Shown: positions 7,843 to 16,623, counted from the stretch's first letter. The stretch: 64,000 bases of DNA from Helicobacter himalayensis (GCF_001602095.1 NZ_CP014991.1:434001-498000), one strand, 5' to 3'. The notes: generated from the sequence alone by a model not told the origin. Made by a program: numbers and translations.

Positions 7843-8916
7843 ATGATAACACTCGCGGTAAATGGGCTTGGCAGGCTTGGGCGCAATATAATATGCGCGG
7901 TACTAAAGCGCGATGATATAGAAATAAAAGTAACGCACGATGTGGCTTCTGGGGCAATGCTAGCGTATTTGTTTGAAAATGACAGCGTGCAGGCGCGGGA
8001 TTTTGTCAAAGTGGTGTATGTGGAAAAAGCGGATTTTGTGGATTCTTGCGCGGAATTTGATGTGAAATCTTGTGAGCGCGCGGGTGTGCTTGAGTTTGAG
8101 CTAAACAATGGCAAGAAAAAAAGCTTCGTATTTTTGCAAAATTGTGCGCGTGAAAGTCTCAACTTTGGCGCGGTAGATGTGGTGGTGGAATCTAGCGGGA
8201 AATATTTAGATTCCCAAAGTGTGGCGATACATCTAAAAAATGGCGCAAAAAAGGTGATAATCTCAGCCCCCGCAAGTGATGATACGCCAACTTTTGTGCT
8301 TGGGGCAAATGAACATCTCTACAATGAAGAATCTATCATTTCTAATGCTTCCTGCACGAGCAACGCGCTTGGGGCGATTTGTAAAATGCTAGATTCTGCG
8401 TATGGGATAGAATCTGGGATACTCACCACAATCCATAGCTACACAAATGACCAAAATCTCCTTGATAACGCGCATAGAAGCGATAAAAGGCGCGCGCGCG
8501 CTGCGGCTCTTAATATAATCCCAACAAGCACAGGCGCGGCAAAGGCACTCTATAAGGTGCTTCCAAACTTAAAAGGCAAGTTTCACGGGCATAGCGTGCG
8601 CGTGCCGGTGGCTGATGTGTCGATGATTGATATAAATTTGAAATTGAAAAAAAATGTGAGCACAGAGGCTGTCAATGCGCTTTTTGCGCAATCTGCTAAA
8701 GGCGCGCTAAGCGGGATTATAGCCATTGATAAGGAATGCAGGGTCAGTAGTGATTTTATCGGAAACACTCATAGTGCCATTATTGCGGAGGATTTGACTT
8801 TTTGCCTGCCTTGTGAGAATGGAAGTATGCTAAAGCTTATGGCGTGGTATGATAATGAATGTGGCTATGCGCATAGAATCTTGGATATGGCGGTTTTTAT
8901 CACGCGCACGCGCTAG
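7843..8916 (+). CDS. gap: Glyceraldehyde-3-phosphate dehydrogenase, type I
   Basis: A 357-residue GAPDH that interconverts glyceraldehyde-3-phosphate and 1,3-bisphosphoglycerate in the cytosol. The Rossmann motif VNGLGRLGRN opens the protein, the catalytic Cys lies in SNASCTSNALGAI, and WYDNECGYAHRILDM is the conserved C-terminal signature. The ATG at 7843 is chosen over a TTG at 7810 because AGAGGA sits 6 bases before it and the Rossmann strand starts at once. It stands alone, not beside pgk. The residues after the glycines (N-terminal ICAVLKRDD) do not settle NAD versus NADP preference. Confidence 0.95.
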   Translation: MITLAVNGLGRLGRNIICAVLKRDDIEIKVTHDVASGAMLAYLFENDSVQARDFVKVVYVEKADFVDSCAEFDVKSCERAGVLEFELNNGKKKSFVFLQNCARESLNFGAVDVVVESSGKYLDSQSVAIHLKNGAKKVIISAPASDDTPTFVLGANEHLYNEESIISNASCTSNALGAICKMLDSAYGIESGILTTIHSYTNDQNLLDNAHRSDKRRARAAALNIIPTSTGAAKALYKVLPNLKGKFHGHSVRVPVADVSMIDINLKLKKNVSTEAVNALFAQSAKGALSGIIAIDKECRVSSDFIGNTHSAIIAEDLTFCLPCENGSMLKLMAWYDNECGYAHRILDMAVFITRTR

Positions 8917-9021
8917 GGCGGATTTATAAACTTGGGCTAAAAATTGCGCGGGGGAAAAGGGCTAGAACTTGCGCTAAGGCGCAAAATATTATGAATGCTT
9001 ATTTGAGGGGAAGTTGGGAGA

Positions 9022-11130
9022 ATGACGCATTTACTTTTGCAAAAAGCGGACTTGAGTAACCCTTACTTTTCTCTTGCTCCAAAAGAGCTAGATTCTGCGC
9101 GCAAAGTCGGAATATTCACGTTGTATGATATTGGGCTAAATCCACCAAAAAACTATGAGCAGAAAAATTTATTGCAAACTTTGAGTGTGTTTGAAAAGCA
9201 AAATGTACTTGAATGCGCGCTACGCGTGGAAATAACGCAGTGCAATAAAGCAGGCTTTGGCAAAAAGATGTATTTAAGGCTAAGCGCGTATAGTTTGGAA
9301 TTTGATGTGCCGATAAATCTAGTCATTTTTAATCCTAAGCCTTTTATGTATAGTGCGTTTGGCGTGGGGAAACAATGCGTGATTTATGGGAAATTGGAGA
9401 GGAAATTTTCACAATATTCTATGGTGCAGCCAAAGATTCTTAACCAAAGTGCGATTGAAAATCTTGGGAAAATCACATTGCAGTTTAAAGACAAAGATTC
9501 TAAGAATCTGCGCGCTGTGATGGAGTTGCTTGTGCAAAAGGTGTATAGCGTGGAAAATCTGCTTGCGTGTGGTGTGAGCTTGCCCCACGCAAGGGAATTG
9601 TTAAGGATTTTTCAGCCAAATAATGCGTTTGTTGGGGAGTTTAGGCAAAATGGCGGGTTTAGCGCGCAGAGTTTAGGCGCGTTGAAGTTCAATGAGATTT
9701 TGCGCTATATGCTTATTTTGCGTTCAAAGCGTTTGGAATCTCGCGCGAACTTTGTGTGTAATGGCGAGTATGAAAGCTTTATCAACGCGTTGCCTTTTAG
9801 CTTGACAAAGGGGCAGAGGAGTGCGATTGATACCATTGCAAAAGACCTCAACTCACAAATTGCCGCTAGACGCCTTATAATGGGTGATGTGGGCTGTGGG
9901 AAGACGATTGTGATTTTGAGCGCGGTAATGATGGTATATCCTAGAAAAAGCGTGCTTTTAGCGCCCACGAGCGTGCTAGCAAAGCAGCTTTATGAGGAGG
10001 CACGGAAATTTTTGCCAGAATCTGTGAAGGTGAAGCTTGTGCTAGGGAGCAATAAGGAATTTACGCAAGACGCTTTGGAGCAAGAGGGCTTGGAATCTAG
10101 CGCACAAGGGGATTTGTTTGCATTTGCTTTGCAAGATTTTCAAAATATGTCGCAAAATCCATACAATCTAAACCCCCAAAAACGCGCCGAGTGTGCGCGC
10201 GAAGCGGAGTGCGATTTGACTGCGCAAGGCGATGCAATTAATGGAATAGATTCTTGCCATTTTATCATTGGCACGCAGGCGCTTTTATATCGGAATCTAA
10301 ACTTTGATGACTGCGCGCTTGTGATGAGTGATGAACAGCATAGATTTGGCACAAATCAGCGCTACAAGCTAGAAAAAATGTTTAGCGCGCAAAATGGGGC
10401 AAATCCTAGCAAACCGCATTCTTTGCAGTTTTCTGCTACGCCTATCCCGCGCACAATGGCGATGATAAACTCGCAGTATATCAATGTCAGCAATATCACG
10501 GATTTACCTTTCAAAAAAGATATTACGACTTCTATCGTTGGTAAGAGCGATTTTAAGGGGCTTATTGCACATTTGCAAAGTGAGTTTGCGCTTTCTCATC
10601 AAGCGATTATCGTGTATCCTTTGGTGGAGGAGAGCGAGCATATTAATTATCTCTCGCTAAATGAGGGGCGCGAGTTTTGGCAGAGGCATTTTGAGGGTGT
10701 GTATGTGACTTCTGGTAAGGACAAGCAAAAAGAGCGCGTGCTAGAGGAATTTAAGGAGAAAGGAAATCTGCTTCTTGCAACTACGCTTATTGAGGTGGGG
10801 ATTTCACTTCCGCGTCTAAGCACGATTATTATCGTAGCGCCTGAGCGTTTGGGACTGGCGACTTTGCATCAGTTGCGCGGGCGGGTTAGTCGCAATGGGC
10901 TTAAGGGCTATTGTTTTTTATACACGCATACGACAAATACCGAGCGACTGGAAAAGTTTGCAAGCACGCTTGATGGGTTTAAAATCGCCGAACTTGATTT
11001 GAAATATCGCAATAGCGGGGATTTGCTAAGTGGCGCGCGTCAAAGTGGCGATGAGTTTGTGTTTTTTAGCTATGAAGATTCTGAAATTTTAAGCGAGGCA
11101 AAAAGTACGATAGAAAAAGCAAAATCTTAA
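9022..11130 (+). CDS. recG: ATP-dependent DNA helicase RecG with a repeat-encoded insertion
   Basis: RecG remodels stalled replication forks and Holliday junctions. Helicase motifs are complete: MGDVGCGKTIV (Walker A), MSDEQHRFG (motif II), FSATPIPRTMA (III), VGISLPRLSTI (V) and LRGRVSRNGLKGYCFLY (VI), with an OB-like wedge domain before them. At 702 residues it is clearly longer than the roughly 620 of H. pylori RecG. The surplus lies between LVLGSNKE and FIIGTQALL in the first helicase lobe, normally a short loop. Residues 384-409 of it are encoded by a copy of the intergenic repeat (10171-10249), in frame and without stop. The catalytic motifs look intact, so the protein is probably functional. 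Confidence 0.95.
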   Translation: MTHLLLQKADLSNPYFSLAPKELDSARKVGIFTLYDIGLNPPKNYEQKNLLQTLSVFEKQNVLECALRVEITQCNKAGFGKKMYLRLSAYSLEFDVPINLVIFNPKPFMYSAFGVGKQCVIYGKLERKFSQYSMVQPKILNQSAIENLGKITLQFKDKDSKNLRAVMELLVQKVYSVENLLACGVSLPHARELLRIFQPNNAFVGEFRQNGGFSAQSLGALKFNEILRYMLILRSKRLESRANFVCNGEYESFINALPFSLTKGQRSAIDTIAKDLNSQIAARRLIMGDVGCGKTIVILSAVMMVYPRKSVLLAPTSVLAKQLYEEARKFLPESVKVKLVLGSNKEFTQDALEQEGLESSAQGDLFAFALQDFQNMSQNPYNLNPQKRAECAREAECDLTAQGDAINGIDSCHFIIGTQALLYRNLNFDDCALVMSDEQHRFGTNQRYKLEKMFSAQNGANPSKPHSLQFSATPIPRTMAMINSQYINVSNITDLPFKKDITTSIVGKSDFKGLIAHLQSEFALSHQAIIVYPLVEESEHINYLSLNEGREFWQRHFEGVYVTSGKDKQKERVLEEFKEKGNLLLATTLIEVGISLPRLSTIIIVAPERLGLATLHQLRGRVSRNGLKGYCFLYTHTTNTERLEKFASTLDGFKIAELDLKYRNSGDLLSGARQSGDEFVFFSYEDSEILSEAKSTIEKAKS
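10171..10249 (+). repeat. Dispersed ~80-bp repeat inside recG, in frame
   Basis: This segment shares GCCGAGTGTGCGCGCGAAGC with the intergenic copy at 11266 and GTGCGATTTGACTGCGC with the copy at 11141. It ends in GATGCAATTAATGGAATA where most copies have GATACAATTTAAGGAATA. That change removes the TAA that would stop recG. It adds 26 codons. Confidence 0.85.
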
Positions 11131-11140
11131 AACTCTACTA

Positions 11141-11216
11141 AACCAAAAAGGGTAAAATAGGTAAAATACGCGCGCGCAAGTGCGATTTGACTGCGCGAGG
11201 TGATACAATTTAAGGG
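11141..11216 (+). repeat. Dispersed repeat, GGTAAAATACGCGCG variant
   Basis: Starts AACCAAAAAGGGTAAAATA, continues with CGCGCGCGCAAGTGCGATTT and ends GGTGATACAATTTAAGGG. The same variant lies upstream of ispA at 54729-54806. It follows the recG stop by 10 bases. Confidence 0.75.
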
Positions 11217-11265
11217 TGTAGATTCTAAAACCACCAAACAACATTGCAGAATCTTAGAATCTCAT

Positions 11266-11347
11266 CAACCAAAAAACGCCGAGTGTGCGCGCGAAGCGGA
11301 GCTTGTCAGGGGCTTTGCTCTTGTAAGTGATACATTTTAAGGAATAG
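11266..11347 (+). repeat. Dispersed repeat, left direct copy beside the 68-residue ORF
   Basis: Starts CAACCAAAAAACGCC, has GCGCGCGAAGCGGAGCTTG, then GTCAGGGGCTTTGCTCTTG, and ends TGATACATTTTAAGGAATAG. It differs at only four positions from the copy at 11612-11693 on the other side of the small ORF. It is preceded by ATTGCAGAATCT, which also precedes the copies at 16495 and 17750. Confidence 0.8.
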
Positions 11348-11348
11348 A

Positions 11349-11400
11349 GGCGGAGCCGAAGCGGGATTCACTCCCGCCCAGACGATACAATTAAAGGAAT
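11349..11400 (+). repeat. Partial dispersed repeat directly before the 68-residue ORF
   Basis: Contains the second half of the unit only: GGCGGAGCCGAAGCGGGATT, CACTCCCGCCC and GACGATACAATTAAAGGAAT. The terminal AAAGGAAT serves as the ribosome-binding site of the ORF starting at 11405. GCGGGATTCACTCCCGC can form a small hairpin. Confidence 0.75.
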
Positions 11401-11404
11401 AAAA

Positions 11405-11611
11405 ATGAAATATAAACTTGTGATGTTTGGTTTTAGCGCAGTGTGCGCGGATATAGAGGAAGTGAGGGCGCGTTTGAGCGTGTATCCGAGTGAGCGCTTT
11501 GCAATAGAGGGTGGCGAGCAATGCTATTTGATAGATTTGCAAAGCGCGGAGTGCTATCTCATCGGGCTAGATTCACAAAATCGCTACATTATCAAAGGGC
11601 TAGATTCTTAA
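11405..11611 (+). CDS. Small hypothetical protein (68 residues)
   Basis: I do not recognise this protein. It has an ATG 6 bases after AAAGGAAT, begins MKYKLVMFGFSAVCADIEEV, and its C-terminal half repeats a short pattern (CYLIDLQSAE, CYLIGLDSQN, YIIKGLDS). There is no signal peptide or membrane segment. It is flanked by two near-identical 82-bp direct repeats whose right copy begins immediately after its stop codon. It may be a real, lineage-specific gene carried between repeats or a chance ORF; the ribosome site and codon pattern favour a gene. Confidence 0.5.
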   Translation: MKYKLVMFGFSAVCADIEEVRARLSVYPSERFAIEGGEQCYLIDLQSAECYLIGLDSQNRYIIKGLDS

Positions 11612-11693
11612 CAACCAAAAAACGCCAAGTATGCGCGCGAAGCGAAGCTTGTCAGGGGCTTTGCTCTTGTAAGTGATACAATTTAAGGAATAG
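11612..11693 (+). repeat. Dispersed repeat, right direct copy beside the 68-residue ORF
   Basis: Near-identical partner of 11266-11347, in the same orientation. It starts on the base after the stop codon of the small ORF. Homologous recombination between the two copies would delete the ORF. Confidence 0.8.
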
Positions 11694-11762
11694 ATTCTTA
11701 AATTACTAAACAGCGTAAAATCGCTTAAATATCTTTTAATTGACAAAAAAAAGAGAAAAACA

Positions 11763-11768
11763 TATAAT
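11763..11768 (+). promoter_or_regulatory. -10 box of the UPF0323 lipoprotein gene
   Basis: A perfect TATAAT lies 38 bases before the start codon in an A-rich context (AAAAAAAGAGAAAAACA upstream). It probably drives the lipoprotein and the following receiver-like gene. Confidence 0.6.
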
Positions 11769-11805
11769 TGAACCTTTCTAAAATCCCCATTTAAACGGAA
11801 GCACA

Positions 11806-12411
11806 ATGAAGCTAGGAAAAATCAAAGATTATGCGATGGTAGGGTCGCTGGGCGTGGCTGTGGCGTTTGCGTTGCAAGGTTGTGAGGATAGCAATAAGGA
11901 TTCTAAGATTTTGCAATCTCAAGCGGTAAAAAATGGCGCATTTGTCGTCATCGAGGAACAGCAAGATGGTAGCTATAAGGTGCTAGAGGAATATCCCAGT
12001 GAGACAACGCGCGTGATGCTCAAAGACAAAGACGGCAATGAGCGTATGTTAAGTCAAGAGGAGATTGATAATCTCATCGCGGTGGAGGAGAAAAAAATAG
12101 ATTCTGGAACAAGCGAACTTACTAATCCAAATGGCGGTGGATTGGGACTTGGTGGCGCGATTTTGGCATCTGCGGCGGGCGCAATACTAGGAAGCTACAT
12201 TGGGAATAAACTTTTTAATAACTCAAACTACAAAGCAAATGCCCAGCGCAATTACAAATCCCCACAGGCTTATGAGCGTAGCAAAAATAGCTTTTCAAAT
12301 TCTGCTAAAAGCACGACTTCAAGCGCGACAAGAAGCACTGGTGCAAAAAGTGGATTCTTTGGCAATAGCTCAAATGCTAGCAGAAGTACTTCAAGCTCTA
12401 TGGGAGCGTAA
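11806..12411 (+). CDS. UPF0323-family lipoprotein
   Basis: The 201-residue precursor has a signal peptide with lipobox LQGC, so Cys25 should be acylated. The next residues (EDSN) include no clear inner-membrane retention signal. The N-terminal domain up to about residue 100 is followed by a Gly-rich hydrophobic stretch ([18 protein letters not shown], about 107-130, resembling a glycine-zipper segment) and a Ser/Thr/Asn-rich tail. This layout matches the UPF0323 family of Helicobacter and Campylobacter, whose function is unknown. The next gene follows after 29 bases. Confidence 0.8.
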   Translation: MKLGKIKDYAMVGSLGVAVAFALQGCEDSNKDSKILQSQAVKNGAFVVIEEQQDGSYKVLEEYPSETTRVMLKDKDGNERMLSQEEIDNLIAVEEKKIDSGTSELTNPNGGGLGLGGAILASAAGAILGSYIGNKLFNNSNYKANAQRNYKSPQAYERSKNSFSNSAKSTTSSATRSTGAKSGFFGNSSNASRSTSSSMGA

Positions 12412-12440
12412 CTTTCAAAGTATCACAAAAGGAAAAGATA

Positions 12441-13856
12441 ATGTTGCAAGGGATTTTGTTAGAAGTCGATACGCAAAAAAAACAGGGCAAAATACAGCAG
12501 GCTGTCAATAAGCGTGAATATCTCTTTGATTTGGAACTATGGGAGGGTAAAGAAAGCGAGTTGGTGGCAAAAGAGGAAATTGAATTTGATGCTGAAAAGG
12601 GCGAGGTGATAAAAATCCGACCAAAGCCAAAACCCATAGACCCCAATGAGATCCCCGTGACAAAAAGCCCAGAAGAATGTATTTTAGAATTTTTTGCGCG
12701 TGAGAATAGCATTTTAGAAAATTATAAAGAATTTGTCGCAAATCACCCGCGCCTTGATTTTTTACGCTCACAACGTTTTATTTTGACTGCGTATAATGAT
12801 TTATGCGAAATGGATGGCACACTTGCAAATCCAGCCTTAAAAGCCCTTAGGCAAGAGATTCTTAACCTTTATAAAGAGTATGAAAACTACATCAAAAAAA
12901 CTTCTTATGCGCTTGAATATTCCTTTGAAAAAATCTTTTTAAACCGCCAAAGCGCGTATTTAAAAGCGCAGGATTTAATCGAGATGACGCAAAGCTCGCT
13001 TAATAACGCTCAAGCTCAAGTGCGTCCATTAAGTAAGAATCTTGAAGAATCTGAATTTGCGCTCAAAAATACCAAAGGCTCTAAGACAGAACTAGAAAAA
13101 GAAGTGAAGGCTATGCGTAAGCGCTATGTGGATTTGTTGCAGTATATTGCTGTGCAAAAGGAACTTTTGGTAAAAACAACCGAACGCTTGAAAAGATTTA
13201 GAGAGACGCATTTGGAGGAATTTTCTGAAGTGTTTAAACCGATGAAAGAGGATATTCGCACGCATTTTGTTACCTTGCTTGATACGAAGGCGTTTGATTT
13301 GGATTCTTTTTTGTGGGGTCGTGCGAAAAAAAGCGAGATTGTCAAGCGATTTTTCCGTGATGCAGGGATTGAGGGAGGTTATAGCTCAAAAACTTTCTTG
13401 CATTATTTTTTGCGCGGACTTGATAAATCAAAGCTTAGCCCGCGGAGCAGGGAGCTTTTTGACTTGCTTCATTATTTGGAAGAGGTGAGTAAGCGCAATG
13501 TGTTAATTATCCGAGAATCTAGCTCGGATTCTTATCGTGATATGCAGATTATTTTAAAAGTGGATTCTTGTATTTCTGTGAAAGCGCAGCAGCAAATGAT
13601 TCCTGCATTTAACGAGTTATGCGCAAATAAATATGATATTGTGGTGATGGATTGGCGTAATGAAAATGTCAGCGCGCTTGATTTTATCCGCAAATATAAA
13701 GTTACTAAAAAAGATTCTAAAATATGCTTTATAATCCTTATGCCTGAGAATCAAGATTCTGAATTTGTGCTTAAGGCGCGTGATTTGGGCGTGCAGTTTT
13801 TTGTCCCTTCGCACAATGCGGATTTGCTTTCAGATGCTGTGCGTATGGCGATTTAA
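12441..13856 (+). CDS. Atypical three-part protein with a degenerate receiver domain
   Basis: The 471-residue protein has three parts. Residues 1-62 look like a small beta-domain, reminiscent of a cold-shock OB fold (GKIQQAVNKREYLFD, VEFD-like strand). Residues 75-345 are mostly helical, with a strong coiled coil around 195-260. Residues 352-471 resemble a CheY-like receiver: KRNVLIIRESSSDSY, then YDIVVMDWRN with Asp404 at the phosphorylation position. The acidic pair of strand 1 is replaced (RESSSD) and the conserved Lys appears lost (FFVPSHN). Phosphorylation is therefore doubtful. I know of no named function. It probably shares a transcript with the UPF0323 gene. Confidence 0.7.
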   Translation: MLQGILLEVDTQKKQGKIQQAVNKREYLFDLELWEGKESELVAKEEIEFDAEKGEVIKIRPKPKPIDPNEIPVTKSPEECILEFFARENSILENYKEFVANHPRLDFLRSQRFILTAYNDLCEMDGTLANPALKALRQEILNLYKEYENYIKKTSYALEYSFEKIFLNRQSAYLKAQDLIEMTQSSLNNAQAQVRPLSKNLEESEFALKNTKGSKTELEKEVKAMRKRYVDLLQYIAVQKELLVKTTERLKRFRETHLEEFSEVFKPMKEDIRTHFVTLLDTKAFDLDSFLWGRAKKSEIVKRFFRDAGIEGGYSSKTFLHYFLRGLDKSKLSPRSRELFDLLHYLEEVSKRNVLIIRESSSDSYRDMQIILKVDSCISVKAQQQMIPAFNELCANKYDIVVMDWRNENVSALDFIRKYKVTKKDSKICFIILMPENQDSEFVLKARDLGVQFFVPSHNADLLSDAVRMAI

Positions 13857-13942
13857 GGCTTAAAATCTTACATTTTGCGCTCTAACTCTAGGATTTACCC
13901 ACTCTATCTTAAAGAACTAACAATTTTTTCGCACAAATTGGC

Positions 13943-13948
13943 TATACT
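13943..13948 (+). promoter_or_regulatory. -10 box of aspA
   Basis: TATACT, 33 bases before the aspA start, in the 124-base gap after the receiver-like gene. Confidence 0.5.
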
Positions 13949-13980
13949 CTAAGCATCTAAAATCTAAAAAGGAGTGCGTA

Positions 13981-15390
13981 ATGAAAACAAGAAAAGAGCA
14001 CGATTTTATTGGTGAGCTAGAGATTGAAGAGGGTGTGTATTATGGGATTCAGACATTTCGCGCGGTGGAAAATTTCGATATCACCCACGAGCGCTTAAGC
14101 AATTTTCCTAGCTTCATCAAAGCCTTGGCGCAAGTAAAAAAAGCCGCAGCATTGGCAAACTATGAGCTAAAATTATTAGATGAAAAGATTAAAAATGCCA
14201 TTGTGGAAGCGTGTGAAAGGATTATTTCTGGGGAGTTTAAAGAGCAATTTGTGGTGGATATGATACAAGGTGGGGCTGGCACAAGCACAAATATGAATGC
14301 AAATGAAGTCATCGCTAATATTGCCTTAGAATCTATGGGATATAAAAAAGGGCAGTATGAGTTTTGCCACCCAAATGATCATGTAAATCTCTCTCAATCA
14401 ACTAACGATGCTTATCCTACGGCACTTCGTGTGGCACTTTATGAGAGGCTTTTTGAACTTACAGAATCTATGCAGATTCTCAAAAAATCTTTTGAAAAAA
14501 AGGCACTTGAATTTAAAGATATTCTAAAAATGGGACGCACACAGCTTCAAGATGCAGTGCCTATGACCTTGGGGCAGGAGTTTCGCACTTTTGCAGTGAT
14601 GCTAGGAGAGGATATTCAACGCGTGAAAGAAGCACAAGATTTGGTGCGTGAGATAAATCTCGGTGGCACAGCCATAGGCACGGGGATAAACTCGCACCCT
14701 GATTATCCAAAAGTAGTGGAAAAAAAGTTGCAAGAAGTGACCAACCGCCCTTTTGTAACTGCAAGTGATTTGATTGAAGCCACACAAGATACCGGTGCAT
14801 ATGTGCAAATAAGCGGCGTGCTAAAACGTGTCGCAAGCAAGGTGTCAAAGATTTGTAACGATTTGCGCCTTTTAAGCTCTGGTCCGCGCGCAGGGCTTAA
14901 TGAAATCAATCTTCCTAAAATGCAGCCCGGAAGCTCAATAATGCCCGGCAAGGTTAATCCGGTGATTCCGGAAGTTGTCAATCAAGTGTGCTTTAGTGTC
15001 ATTGGTAATGATGTGACAATCACGCTCGCAGCTGAAGCAGGACAATTGCAACTCAATGTCTTTGAACCTGTGATTGCGTATAGTTTGTTTAATTCTATTG
15101 CGATGATGAAGCGCGCCTTTCGCACGCTCGCTAACAAGTGTGTCGATGGAATCACCGCAAATGAGGAAATTTGCAAAAATTTCGTTTTCAATAGCATTGG
15201 CATTGTAACCGCGCTAAATCCCTACATTGGCTATGAAAACTCTGCAAAAATCGCCAAAGAAGCACTTGAATCTGGCAAAAGCGTGTATGAGCTAACACTA
15301 GAGCATAAACTCTTAAGCAAAGAGGAATTAGACGAGATTTTCAAGCCTCAAAATATGCTACAAGCGCATATGCATAGTATCAAAAAATAA
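13981..15390 (+). CDS. aspA: Aspartate ammonia-lyase
   Basis: A 469-residue member of the fumarase/aspartase superfamily that deaminates L-aspartate to fumarate and ammonia in the cytosol. The superfamily signature GSSIMPGKVNPVIPEVVNQV contains the catalytic Ser loop. GGAGTSTNMNANEVIAN and GRTQLQDAVPMTLGQE are also present. The N-terminal RKEHDFIGELEIEEGVYYGI favours aspartase over fumarase. Amino acids such as aspartate are main carbon sources for these asaccharolytic bacteria, and the fumarate can feed respiration. It has an AAAGGAG site. tilS follows after 8 bases. Confidence 0.95.
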   Translation: MKTRKEHDFIGELEIEEGVYYGIQTFRAVENFDITHERLSNFPSFIKALAQVKKAAALANYELKLLDEKIKNAIVEACERIISGEFKEQFVVDMIQGGAGTSTNMNANEVIANIALESMGYKKGQYEFCHPNDHVNLSQSTNDAYPTALRVALYERLFELTESMQILKKSFEKKALEFKDILKMGRTQLQDAVPMTLGQEFRTFAVMLGEDIQRVKEAQDLVREINLGGTAIGTGINSHPDYPKVVEKKLQEVTNRPFVTASDLIEATQDTGAYVQISGVLKRVASKVSKICNDLRLLSSGPRAGLNEINLPKMQPGSSIMPGKVNPVIPEVVNQVCFSVIGNDVTITLAAEAGQLQLNVFEPVIAYSLFNSIAMMKRAFRTLANKCVDGITANEEICKNFVFNSIGIVTALNPYIGYENSAKIAKEALESGKSVYELTLEHKLLSKEELDEIFKPQNMLQAHMHSIKK

Positions 15391-15398
15391 GGCTATGT

Positions 15399-16469
15399 TT
15401 GAATGCTTTGAAACTACTGCATTTAGAGCTTTTCAAGGATTGTAAGAATTTGCTGGCATTTTCTGGCGGGATAGATTCTAGCGCATTATTTTTTTTGCTG
15501 AAAGATTTGAATGTAAGCTTTGATATAGCCATTGTCAATTACGCTACAAGAGAAGATTCTAAACTAGAAGTCGCCTACGCACAAGAACTAGCGCAACGAT
15601 ACAACAAAAAAGCCCATATTTTTAACGCCCCAAAAATCCACGCAAACTTCGAGCATAACGCGCGCGCGGTGCGCTATGAGTTTTTTAAGAATCTTTGTTT
15701 CAATGAGGGCTATGAAAATGTGCTTTTAGCTCATCAGCTCAATGACAGGCTAGAGTGGTTTTTGATGCAGTTGGCGCGCGGGAGCGGGATTTGGGGCTTG
15801 CTTTCACTGCAGGGCGTGAGTGAATTTGAAGGCGTTAGGCTTGTGCGTCCATTGCTAGAATCTAGCAGGGAGGAGATTTGCGCGTATGTGGCACAAAGGG
15901 GGATAAGGTATTTTAATGACGCGAGTAATGAGGATTTGCGCTTTAAGCGGAATTTTTTTCGCCATAATTTTTCTAACAAGCTCCTTAAACACGCGCCAAA
16001 AGGGATTTTGCAAAGTTTTAGAATCTTAGATTCTCAAAATGCACTTTTTTCACAAGGTGCGCAAAGCGTTGAAAAAATTTTAGACAATCTCTTTGTATGC
16101 GCACGCAAATCAAAAAATCAATGTTTGGAAAATCAATATTTGGATACTCAAAAAGATATGCGTAATGTGGATTGTGCGCTGAAAAATCTTGGCTATGTGA
16201 TGAGTTTTAAGCAGCGTGAAGAAGTGCTTAAAAGTGGCTTTGATTGCGAGCTTGGCGGGCGTTTTGTGGTGGCTTGTGCGGGCGAATTGCTTTTTGTTGC
16301 GCGCAAAAATTTTCACCATCACCACGCAATGCCAAAAAAAATAAAGGAGCAATACCGCCTTTGTAAAATCCCGCCAAAAATCCGCCCTGTGCTTTTTCAA
16401 GCTGGCATCATTGATAAAGAGTTAGAGGATTTAAGGAAATTATTAGAATCCAGATTTTCTAAATCATGA
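15399..16469 (+). CDS. tilS: tRNA(Ile)-lysidine synthase
   Basis: An N-type PP-loop ATPase that changes C34 of tRNA-Ile(CAU) to lysidine, so that it reads AUA. The PP-loop FSGGIDSSALFFLL lies near residue 20, and LLAHQLNDRLEWFLMQLARGSG and RPLLESSREEICAYV are further TilS signatures. At 356 residues it has only a short C-terminal part, as in other Campylobacterota. The start is uncertain: TTG at 15399 or TTG at 15408, since the ATG at 15395 is in another frame. It follows aspA after 8 bases. Confidence 0.92.
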   Translation: MNALKLLHLELFKDCKNLLAFSGGIDSSALFFLLKDLNVSFDIAIVNYATREDSKLEVAYAQELAQRYNKKAHIFNAPKIHANFEHNARAVRYEFFKNLCFNEGYENVLLAHQLNDRLEWFLMQLARGSGIWGLLSLQGVSEFEGVRLVRPLLESSREEICAYVAQRGIRYFNDASNEDLRFKRNFFRHNFSNKLLKHAPKGILQSFRILDSQNALFSQGAQSVEKILDNLFVCARKSKNQCLENQYLDTQKDMRNVDCALKNLGYVMSFKQREEVLKSGFDCELGGRFVVACAGELLFVARKNFHHHHAMPKKIKEQYRLCKIPPKIRPVLFQAGIIDKELEDLRKLLESRFSKS

Positions 16470-16494
16470 ACAGCATTGCAGAATCTACAAACCC

Positions 16495-16576
16495 AATCAG
16501 CCAAAAAACGTGGAATATGCGTGCGAAGCGGAGATAAAGCGGGATTGCTCCCATAGGCGATATAATCAATGGAATA
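16495..16576 (+). repeat. Dispersed ~80-bp repeat after tilS
   Basis: AATCAGCCAAAAAACGTGG, then GCGTGCGAAGCGGAG, a GCGGGATTGCTCCC segment and GGCGATATAATCAATGGAATA. It is preceded by ATTGCAGAATCT like other copies. Its TCAATGG ending resembles the recG copy. It lies between the convergent tilS and cysK genes. Confidence 0.75.
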
Positions 16577-16623
16577 CAATTGGATAGATTTTGTAATGAA
16601 ATAAAAAACATAAAGTGTGTAAG

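Noticed and set aside
11141-11693. CRISPR array
   Set aside because: The direct repeats are about 80 bp, few, unevenly spaced and diverged; there are no spacers of constant length and no cas genes.
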